A stretch of 6,598 nt of DNA from JAJTZA01 sp041749815 (lineage in GTDB: Bacteria > Verrucomicrobiota > Verrucomicrobiia > Chthoniobacterales > Terrimicrobiaceae): contig JBGTAR010000336.1 of the NCBI GenBank assembly GCA_041749815.1, positions 1 through 6,598 of the forward strand, given 5' to 3'. The notes beneath the pieces were generated by a model that saw only the letters and a list, made by a program, of their open reading frames with translations, was not told the origin of the DNA and searched no databases. Positions 1-5,201 of the stretch are shown here, in pieces (position 1 is the stretch's first letter; each line of letters begins with the position of its first letter). The position numbers were made by a program, and so were the translations under genes.

Positions 1-336
1 CCGCAGCCGGTTTTCAGCGACCAGTCGGCAGAATTTTTCCGCCCATGGTCGAAGCAGGGGACTGGCTAATCGCTGCGACCAGCCCCGGTATTTCTCCGTG
101 GCCCAGAGACACAGAATCCAGGCTGCGGCCCCCTGATAAAACTCCCCCTCATCCGTGAGGGCGAGGATCTCCCGTTCGGCGTGCCAGTTCCTAATGTCCG
201 GGAACACCTCCTCTGCCAGGGCACTGTCATAGGGCACAAAGTGCAGGGGCACGAATTTCGTTTCTCGCATCATCCAATCCCTCACGCTTCGACACAGTCC
301 ACACCGGGCATCATAAAACAGGGTGATCGCCTTAAT
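1..336 (-). CDS. DCC-family (DUF393) thiol-disulfide oxidoreductase-like protein, 3' end cut by window
   Basis: The 112 visible codons give a typical DCC/DUF393 protein. It opens with MKAITLFYDARCGLCRSVRD (ATT read as Met): a beta-strand, then the Cys12-Gly-Leu-Cys15 motif that names the family. A middle section contains HFVPYDS (33-38) and a late segment FYQGAAAWILCLW (66-78). The stretch KYRGWSQRLASPLLRPW (82-98) is also typical. Family members usually run about 120-140 residues, so probably only a short tail lies beyond base 1. The fold is thioredoxin-like and a redox role through the CxxC is presumed for the family, but no substrate can be named. The frame has no ATG, GTG or TTG upstream of the motif, back to a TAA near 428-430. 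ATT at 334-336 is the best start because it has a GGGAG seven bases upstream and gives the usual family N-terminus. The gene overlaps the end of the upstream membrane-protein frame by 55 bases and belongs to the same leftward cluster. The family call is secure; the start is not. Confidence 0.87.
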   Translation of the reverse strand, partial: MKAITLFYDARCGLCRSVRDWMMRETKFVPLHFVPYDSALAEEVFPDIRNWHAEREILALTDEGEFYQGAAAWILCLWATEKYRGWSQRLASPLLRPWAEKFCRLVAENRLR

Positions 337-731
337 TGTGTCACTCCCATGTGGCCCGTTGCGGGAATTGGCGGAGGAACGTTTGCAAGCATCGCCCGGC
401 GACGAACTTTCATGAAGACGAGCAGATTAAAAAAATGCATCGCCCCCAAGGCCAACAAAACGGTTCCCAACTTTCCGCTCAGGGCCTCAAAAACCCCGCG
501 GGCTTCCTGAATCTGGATCCCCAGCTTTAGGTGCAAGGCGATAAACCCGAGATTGATCAGGTAAAATCCCACCACCAAGAGATGGTTCACACTGTCCGCC
601 AGGGCGACATTCTGATGAAAACAATCCACCAAAAAGACCCGGCCGTTTTTCGACAAGGTGTGCGCAACCCAGATGGTGAGCGCCACGCTGATGATGAGAT
701 AGAGACTGTAGGTGAGGATGATGTGGTGCAT
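282..731 (-). CDS. small three-helix integral membrane protein upstream of the DCC gene
   Basis: As sequenced this encodes 149 residues. Three hydrophobic segments are visible at about residues 3-24, 48-68 and 85-107; the third ends in a positively charged MKVRRR. Between segments one and two lies a polar stretch, RVFLVDCFHQN followed by ADSVNHLLVVGFY, which looks like the conserved core. A proline-rich PPPIPATGH (119-127) precedes the end. I recall similar small membrane proteins beside DCC proteins, but I cannot give a named family or function. Residues 133-149 are encoded by the same DNA as the start of the DCC protein in another frame and look like accidental read-through. One base change at 334 would end the protein at residue 132. 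The ATG at 731 has no clear Shine-Dalgarno sequence; an operator-like palindrome lies 23 bases upstream. Its likely job is a membrane partner of the DCC protein, which is an inference from adjacency only. Confidence 0.78.
   Translation of the reverse strand: MHHIILTYSLYLIISVALTIWVAHTLSKNGRVFLVDCFHQNVALADSVNHLLVVGFYLINLGFIALHLKLGIQIQEARGVFEALSGKLGTVLLALGAMHFFNLLVFMKVRRRAMLANVPPPIPATGHMGVTQLRRSPCFMMPGVDCVEA
344..348 (-). promoter_or_regulatory. ribosome binding site for the DCC gene
   Basis: The minus strand reads GGGAG at 348-344, then seven bases (tgacaca) before ATT at 336-334. This is near-ideal Shine-Dalgarno spacing and is the main reason to place the start of the DCC protein at a non-canonical ATT. 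No other candidate start in this frame has such a site. Confidence 0.5.
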
Positions 732-754
732 TTGTGTTTTTTTTATTATGGTAG

Positions 755-772
755 TTTCAGTAAAAAATGAAA
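755..772. promoter_or_regulatory. operator-like palindrome in front of the membrane-protein gene
   Basis: The plus strand reads TTTCAGTAAAAAATGAAA. It matches the 18-bp site at 1326-1343 at 16 of 18 positions, and its two arms (TTTCAGTA and AAATGAAA) are complementary at six of eight positions. It lies in the 60-base gap between the regulator's stop codon and the membrane protein's ATG. This is the expected place for an operator controlling the downstream pair. Binding by the adjacent GbsR/MarR-type protein is inferred from the shared motif. Confidence 0.6.
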
Positions 773-791
773 TATATGGGCAAAGGGTTTT

Positions 792-810
792 TCACTTCTT
801 CATGAAGTGA
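792..810. other. small inverted repeat at the 3' end of the regulator gene
   Basis: TCACTTC (792-798) and GAAGTGA (804-810) are perfect 7-bp inverted arms around a 5-base loop. They span the last codons and stop of the regulator. On the minus strand the stem is followed by AAAAACCC and not a T-run, so it is not a standard intrinsic terminator. It could be an mRNA 3' structure between regulator and membrane gene, or chance. Confidence 0.3.
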
Positions 811-1322
811 GCGGCCAATTTGAGAATCTTGTTTTGTTCCGACGAGGCCACCGTCTCCAGGACCCGTTCCCCCAGTTTGAGGAAATCCAGAAGTTCTGTG
901 ACCTGATGATGGAACTCTTTGGCTTCCGGGCCTTTGAGCCCTTTGGTTTTTTCTCCGCAGCGATTCAGCACCTGCATGGCTGGTGTGATCTCCCGGCGCT
1001 TGCGCTCCCGCGCAATAATGCAAAACATGCGCCACACATCCTTCTCCGCCTCGAAAAATTCCTTCCTCTCCCCCTTGCGTAAAACCGAACGAATCAGCCC
1101 CCAGCCCGCCAGATCACGGAGATTTGTGTTGGCATTGCCGCGACTGATCTTCAAATCATCCATGATTTCATCCGTGCTCATGGGACGGGGATTCGTCATG
1201 AGCAAAGCATGAATCTGTGCCATGGTGCGATTGATCCCCCACGCGCTGCCAATCGCCCCCCACTGCGAAACAAAATCCTCCCTGGCCTCATCGAGAATCA
1301 CATGCTCATCTTTTGCTTCCAT
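792..1322 (-). CDS. GbsR/MarR-family winged-helix transcriptional regulator
   Basis: This is a 176-residue DNA-binding regulator. The N-terminus (about 8-41) holds FVSQWGAIGSAWGINRTMAQ, the characteristic entry of the GbsR branch of the MarR superfamily. A helix-turn-helix follows at about 46-76 (STDEIMDDLKISRGNANTNL). The wing is at about 77-92 (RSVLRKGERKEFFEA), and the C-terminal helices (93-172) probably form the dimer interface. The length is usual for the family. I chose the ATG at 1322 because the upstream in-frame extension to 1403 would translate through the palindromic operator and gives a non-family sequence. No Shine-Dalgarno sequence is visible, so a very short or absent leader is possible. 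Known GbsR controls glycine betaine synthesis in Bacillus, but many members have unrelated targets and no betaine genes are here. The operator copies before this gene and before the next suggest autoregulation and control of the membrane/DCC pair. The ligand is unknown. Confidence 0.9.
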   Translation of the reverse strand: MEAKDEHVILDEAREDFVSQWGAIGSAWGINRTMAQIHALLMTNPRPMSTDEIMDDLKISRGNANTNLRDLAGWGLIRSVLRKGERKEFFEAEKDVWRMFCIIARERKRREITPAMQVLNRCGEKTKGLKGPEAKEFHHQVTELLDFLKLGERVLETVASSEQNKILKLAAHFMKK

Positions 1323-1325
1323 ATG

Positions 1326-1343
1326 TTTCAGTAAATACTGAAA
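1326..1343. promoter_or_regulatory. operator-like palindrome directly upstream of the regulator gene
   Basis: The plus strand reads TTTCAGTAAATACTGAAA, two perfect 8-bp inverted arms (TTTCAGTA / TACTGAAA) separated by AA. It ends three bases from the regulator's ATG at 1322. It recurs with 16 of 18 identity at 755-772. Size, symmetry and position fit an autoregulatory operator for a dimeric MarR-type repressor. The site overlaps the probable -10 element, so binding would block transcription initiation. Binding itself is inferred. Confidence 0.65.
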
Positions 1344-1358
1344 GTATAGGTAGTTCAA
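1330..1358 (-). promoter_or_regulatory. candidate promoter of the regulator gene, overlapping its operator
   Basis: On the minus strand TTGAAC (1358-1353) and TTTACT (1335-1330) are spaced by 17 bases, each matching the sigma-70 consensus at four of six positions. A start point six or seven bases on would fall at or next to the ATG at 1322, giving an almost leaderless mRNA and explaining the absent Shine-Dalgarno. A competing reading uses the better -10 TATACT (1348-1343), with a poor -35 and a leader of about 14 bases. Either way the palindrome sits on the core promoter. Confidence 0.35.
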
Positions 1359-1426
1359 TAGAAAAATGATGTGCTGGTGAATAATTTTTTTCGGCTTTCT
1401 CATCGCTGTCCCAGATCACAAGCCTT

Positions 1427-1613
1427 GGGCGCTTCGCGCCTGCGCCAGCCCCTCGTTCTCATGGGTAAGGCGAGTCCCTTGACCGCCGACATCCCCCTGC
1501 GTCAAGCGACGGCGGGCAAGGGACTGCCCAGCCCTACCAGCAAAGGGGCGCTTCGCGCGTGCGTCAGTTCATCGTTCTCTTGGGTAGGGCGTGTCAGTCC
1601 CCTGACCGCCGAC
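1427..1613. repeat. composite intergenic repeat: two direct copies flanking an inverted arm
   Basis: Copy 1 (1427-1490) and copy 2 (1546-1613) are direct repeats, roughly 85% identical, with a 4-base insertion in copy 2. Shared blocks are GGGCGCTTCGCGC, TCGTTCTC, TGGGTA and TGACCGCCGAC. Between them, 1508-1524 is complementary to 1474-1490 at 15 of 17 positions with a 17-base loop. It is also nearly complementary to 1597-1613 in copy 2, so two alternative hairpins are possible. This resembles dispersed REP-like or small non-autonomous palindromic elements. No transposase or coding frame is evident. Short reading frames across it look like by-products of GC-rich repeat sequence. It lies in the divergent region between the regulator and tamB-like genes. 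Confidence 0.7.
1474..1524. repeat. 17-bp stem-loop inside the composite repeat
   Basis: GTCCCTTGACCGCCGAC (1474-1490) pairs with GACGGCGGGCAAGGGAC (1508-1524), 15 of 17 positions, mostly G-C, around a loop at 1491-1507. No T-tract follows on either strand, so it is not read as a terminator. Confidence 0.65.
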
Positions 1614-1715
1614 TTCTCCTGTTTCAGAATGCCACTCGATCGACCCCAGTTTTGATCACCCTCTGTTTCAAATGACGCTGACACGTAGCTTGCGAAACAC
1701 GGGTATCTGCGGCTA
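1614..1715. other. leader region before the tamB-like gene, no recognised signal
   Basis: This stretch should carry the promoter and ribosome binding site for the rightward operon, but I find neither convincingly. There is no paired -35/-10 with good matches and no GGAGG-like sequence before 1716. A remote inverted pair, CGTGTCAG (1590-1597) and CTGACACG (1678-1685), is perfect over eight bases but widely spaced and may be chance. The upstream in-frame TAG at 1686-1688 limits how far the tamB frame could extend. Confidence 0.3.
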
Positions 1716-4700
1716 TTGATCAGGATTGTGAAAGAACCCAAGCCCAAACCCGTCAAGCGCAAGAGAGGCAAATACCTCCTGTTCGCGACGTTGGCTGCTG
1801 TCCTGGTGGTGGTCTGCGTTTTCCATGGGCTGTTGCTTGAGAAGGCAATTCGTTTCGGGCTCGCGTCAGCGGGGGAAGCTGTGGGGCTGGTGGTGGAAGT
1901 CGGTCAGATCAACGTCCGGCTTGGGTCTCCTGTGGTTTTGGAAAAAGTGCGTGTTCGAGCCAAAGATCCGGCCGTTTCGCGCACGGCGGCCAAGCTGGGG
2001 CGTGTTGAGATTTTTGTGAACTGGCCGATGGCGATGTTTGGAAAGTCGGGTCGCCTTCTGAGGGAGGCCTCGGTGATGGACGGTTGGATCGTGATGGATC
2101 AGAGGAGGGAGGCGCTGCCGTCGGGGGAACCCATGCGGAGGCTGACAGACTCGGCGCGTCAAAGGGAGGCCGATTACGTTCTTTGGGCGCTGCCTCAGCG
2201 GCTGGTCTTGGGCAACATCGGGTATGACGTTTTATGGGACGGGGGAAGTTTTGGGATCCGCGATGTGAATGCCGATTTCGATGAGGCGGCGCTGGGTCAA
2301 TTCACAGCCGCCGGAATGGAACTGCGGCTGGAAGATGTTCGTCAGGTTTTTGCGGCCCAACAGTCCACGACGGCATGGAAAAATGGGGAAGCGTTTCTTG
2401 CGGATCTGACGATTCGGAAAGGGATGACTATTGATAATCTTTCTGTGCAACTTTCCCGGCCCGGCGGCGTTGGGGTCGACGTGCATGCGGTGGTGTTTGG
2501 AGGTTCCCTGCGTGGCGGGGCATTTTTTGGAGAATGGCGGGGAGAACCCGGAGTGGACGCCGCCGTTTGGGCCTCGGGCTTTGATTTTACGGAAGTGTCG
2601 GAGTTTTTTGGTTTTGAAGGAAAGGCCCGGGGGGTGCTCACCGAAGGGAGATTCACGTTTCGTGGGAACCCTGATCGCCCCTTGGATGCGGAGGCGTCGC
2701 TGCGATTGGCGGCTGAAGATTTCCGATGGGGGGACAGGGGATGGAAAACCCTGGAATCCAGTGTCAGCCTGATCAACCGTCGGCTTTCCCTTGGGGAATT
2801 GCAATTACGTCAGGAGGAGAACTCCGTTTCTGCAAACGGCGAACTTGCCCTCTCCGGCGATTGGAAAGATGTGGCCTCCTCTCCCTTTCTTCTCAATGTC
2901 TCAGCGTCCATTTATGACATGGCTGCTTTGGGCGAACTCCTCGGTCATCCATTTGATGAGCTGAGTGGGCGGATGACGGTGAGTGCGGTTTTGAACGGGC
3001 GAGCAAAAATGGTGGATGGCTTTCTTTCGGTGGAGGCCTCGAAGATGGCCGTGCGTGGTCGGTCTGTGGAATCTGGAAAACTCGATGTGCTTTTTGCCGG
3101 CGGTGAAGCGAGGGTGCAGCGGCTTGAGCTCTGGAGTTCCGGTGATTACGTGACCGGGGAGGGGGCCGTTGCCCTGCGTTTTCCCAACACTTACAACGGT
3201 CAGTTTCAGGGACGGGTTAAGGACCTCGGCGAGTATGCATGGCTTCCTGAAAATCCCCTGCCGGTGACAAGTGGTGGCCTTCAGTTTCGGTGGACTGGTG
3301 ACGGAACCAGGAATGCCCATTCGGGAGCTTTTCAAATCGCCCTGGATCAGCTCATTTCCGAATGGACTCCGGAAGGAATGACCGGGCGATTCTCCGGCAC
3401 GTACTCCCCAGGAAACATTTATTTTGGGGGCTTCGAGTTGGAGAAGGACAACACCTCCGTGGTGATGCAGGCGACTCTTGCGGAGTCGGGCATTCGGTTG
3501 GATGAGGTGGAGATTCGTCGGGGCAAAAAGCAACTGGCATCCGGAGAGCTTTTCCTGCCCCTGAATCCTTTCGAAATGATGGTCGGGAAAACGCTCTCCG
3601 AATCCATCCTTCCCGCGACGGCCCTTCACGCACGGATGCAAACGGTTGGGGATCTTGATCTTGCGGATCTGTTTTTGTCCTTTGGTCAGAAGAGCCCGAT
3701 TTTGGGATCTTTGCGGGGAGAGGTGCTGGCTTCTGGAAAACCGGATTCCCTGGTCATCAAAGCTGATGTGAAAGGGAAGGGATTGCACCCCACGGAAGGC
3801 ACAGCGCCGGTTTCCGAGCTGAGCCTGACGGTTGATGCCATGGATGGTGTGGCCAAGGCCTCCGGCGTGCTCCTGCCGAAGGGCCTGTCTCCCATCACTC
3901 TCACGCTCGCCGCTCCCCTTGGGCTAATAACCGGTCCCGACGGTCTCCCCCGGCTGATGAATCCGGAGGGAAACCTTGCCGGGAAGATCGACATTCCGCA
4001 AACGGATCTTGCGTTGTTGCGCCCTTTTCTCCCCGGCTTACAGAGCGTGACCGGCAGCTTGTCAGCGCAAATTGATATCGCCGGTACGGTGACATCACCG
4101 GATTTCCAAGGCTCGCTGTTTCTTCAGAATGGCCACATCGAAGTGGCCGAACAGGTTCCTGCCATTGAGAAGATCGAAGCCTCGTTTCGTTTTGTGAACC
4201 AGGGGCTCCAAATTCAATATTTTACCGGGGAGGTCGGCGCTGGTCCCTTCCAGATCAGCGGAGGAATTTCTTTGGTAGATTTTCAGAATCCCATCTATGA
4301 CCTGACGTTGGAGGGAAGCAAAGTGTTGCTGCATCGAAGCACCGACTTCCGCCTGCGGAGTGATATCAGCCTCACGGCAAAAGGCTCCAACGAGGGCGGG
4401 CGTGTCGAAGGGAGTGTGGGAATCGTGGATGGACGTCTCTTCCGGCGCTTGGAAATCACCCCGCTGATTGCACCATCCCCATCAGAGTCCGCACGGCCGT
4501 TCACCGCTCCAAACTTTTCAGGCATGGTGCCCGCTCCTTTTGATGCCTGGACCGTGCAGGTCTCCATCAAAAATACCACCCCATTTCAGATTATTGGCAA
4601 TATTGCTGCAGGGGAAATTCAGCCGGATCTGGTGGTGACCGGGACTCTTGGCAACCCATGGCCGGTCGGACACGTGCTGCTCTATGGGGCCCGGGCCTTC

Positions 4701-5198
4701 CTTCCGTTCACAACCATGGAAATTCGTGAGGGCCGCATCGATTTCATGGAATCCAATCCGTGGATGCCGATCCTGGACGTCCGCGGTTTTGCCCAGGCTT
4801 TGGACTATGACATTCGATTGCACGCCATCGGGCCGCTTTCCGAAGGTAATCTCACGTTGCGTTCCGACCCCCCGCTTTCCCAAGAGGCAATCATCCTTCT
4901 GCTCACGACGGGCATTGCTCCCGGTTTTCATGCGGGAGCGGGATTTGGCGAGGCAGCAGTCGGGCAGGGGGGGATGCTTCTGCTGCGGACATTGCTGCGT
5001 CAGTTTGACATCCGGGGCGTGGACACTGAATCTTTGCTGAATCGTCTTCAGGTTTCCGCCGTGCCTCCCCAACTTCCCGGGGATGCGGCCGGCCTTCGCG
5101 CACGGCTCCAAATCTGGAGAGGGCTCTCGGTGATGACCGAACAGGACGACCTTGGGTTTTATAACATCGGAGCAACCTACCGTTTTCGGTTCCGCTGA
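1716..5198 (+). CDS. TamB-like translocation/assembly protein (TamB/DUF490 C-terminal domain)
   Basis: This is a 1160-residue protein, close in size to E. coli TamB (about 1260). A basic N-terminus rich in Lys/Arg/Pro (1-19) precedes one transmembrane anchor (about 20-41, LLFATLAAVLVVVCVFHGLL). After it come many hundreds of residues of alternating beta-strand pattern with recurrent G-x-G and hydrophobic/polar repeats, as in AsmA/TamB proteins that form a long hydrophobic groove across the periplasm. The C-terminal third matches the TamB domain: FLQNGHIEVAEQVPAIEKIE (about 804-823), TMEIREGRIDF (about 998-1008), LTLRSDPPLSQEAIILLLTTG (about 1047-1067) and the terminal YRFRFR. TamB-family proteins are implicated in phospholipid transport to the outer membrane and in assembly of some outer-membrane proteins with an Omp85 partner; the next gene encodes such a partner. 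The start is uncertain: TTG at 1716 or GTG at 1728 (weak AGGA only two bases before it). No ATG lies near the N-terminus, and the anchor must be included. A symbol is withheld because the family is broad. Confidence 0.9.
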   Translation: MIRIVKEPKPKPVKRKRGKYLLFATLAAVLVVVCVFHGLLLEKAIRFGLASAGEAVGLVVEVGQINVRLGSPVVLEKVRVRAKDPAVSRTAAKLGRVEIFVNWPMAMFGKSGRLLREASVMDGWIVMDQRREALPSGEPMRRLTDSARQREADYVLWALPQRLVLGNIGYDVLWDGGSFGIRDVNADFDEAALGQFTAAGMELRLEDVRQVFAAQQSTTAWKNGEAFLADLTIRKGMTIDNLSVQLSRPGGVGVDVHAVVFGGSLRGGAFFGEWRGEPGVDAAVWASGFDFTEVSEFFGFEGKARGVLTEGRFTFRGNPDRPLDAEASLRLAAEDFRWGDRGWKTLESSVSLINRRLSLGELQLRQEENSVSANGELALSGDWKDVASSPFLLNVSASIYDMAALGELLGHPFDELSGRMTVSAVLNGRAKMVDGFLSVEASKMAVRGRSVESGKLDVLFAGGEARVQRLELWSSGDYVTGEGAVALRFPNTYNGQFQGRVKDLGEYAWLPENPLPVTSGGLQFRWTGDGTRNAHSGAFQIALDQLISEWTPEGMTGRFSGTYSPGNIYFGGFELEKDNTSVVMQATLAESGIRLDEVEIRRGKKQLASGELFLPLNPFEMMVGKTLSESILPATALHARMQTVGDLDLADLFLSFGQKSPILGSLRGEVLASGKPDSLVIKADVKGKGLHPTEGTAPVSELSLTVDAMDGVAKASGVLLPKGLSPITLTLAAPLGLITGPDGLPRLMNPEGNLAGKIDIPQTDLALLRPFLPGLQSVTGSLSAQIDIAGTVTSPDFQGSLFLQNGHIEVAEQVPAIEKIEASFRFVNQGLQIQYFTGEVGAGPFQISGGISLVDFQNPIYDLTLEGSKVLLHRSTDFRLRSDISLTAKGSNEGGRVEGSVGIVDGRLFRRLEITPLIAPSPSESARPFTAPNFSGMVPAPFDAWTVQVSIKNTTPFQIIGNIAAGEIQPDLVVTGTLGNPWPVGHVLLYGARAFLPFTTMEIREGRIDFMESNPWMPILDVRGFAQALDYDIRLHAIGPLSEGNLTLRSDPPLSQEAIILLLTTGIAPGFHAGAGFGEAAVGQGGMLLLRTLLRQFDIRGVDTESLLNRLQVSAVPPQLPGDAAGLRARLQIWRGLSVMTEQDDLGFYNIGATYRFRFR

Positions 5199-5201
5199 GT
5201 G

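Noticed and set aside
429..435. Run of seven T on the minus strand as a programmed frameshift site joining the membrane and DCC frames
   Set aside because: A -1 slip here runs straight into a TAA in the DCC frame, so it cannot produce a fusion.
792..810. Intrinsic terminator after the regulator gene
   Set aside because: The hairpin is short and is followed by A-rich, not T-rich, sequence on the coding strand.
1353..1370. Possible third operator copy, GTTCAATAGAAAAATGAT
   Set aside because: It resembles the other two only if one base is inserted, and the inverted arms are reduced to about four bases. It is too weak to call.
1323..1403. Longer N-terminus for the regulator starting at 1403
   Set aside because: It would translate through the palindromic operator and promoter, and adds a hydrophobic stretch not seen in GbsR/MarR proteins. 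ATG 1322 gives the usual family length.
1427..1613. CRISPR array
   Set aside because: There are only two direct copies of about 65 bp with an inverted segment between them, and no regular short repeat/spacer spacing.
1371..1655. Short plus-strand open frame across the intergenic repeat, and one opposite it
   Set aside because: Both are explained by the GC-rich repeat sequence. They have no ribosome binding site and no recognisable domain.
2901..3788. 295-codon open frame on the minus strand
   Set aside because: It is antisense inside the tamB-like gene. It arises from codon bias and its protein is rich in His/Pro/Arg without domain character.
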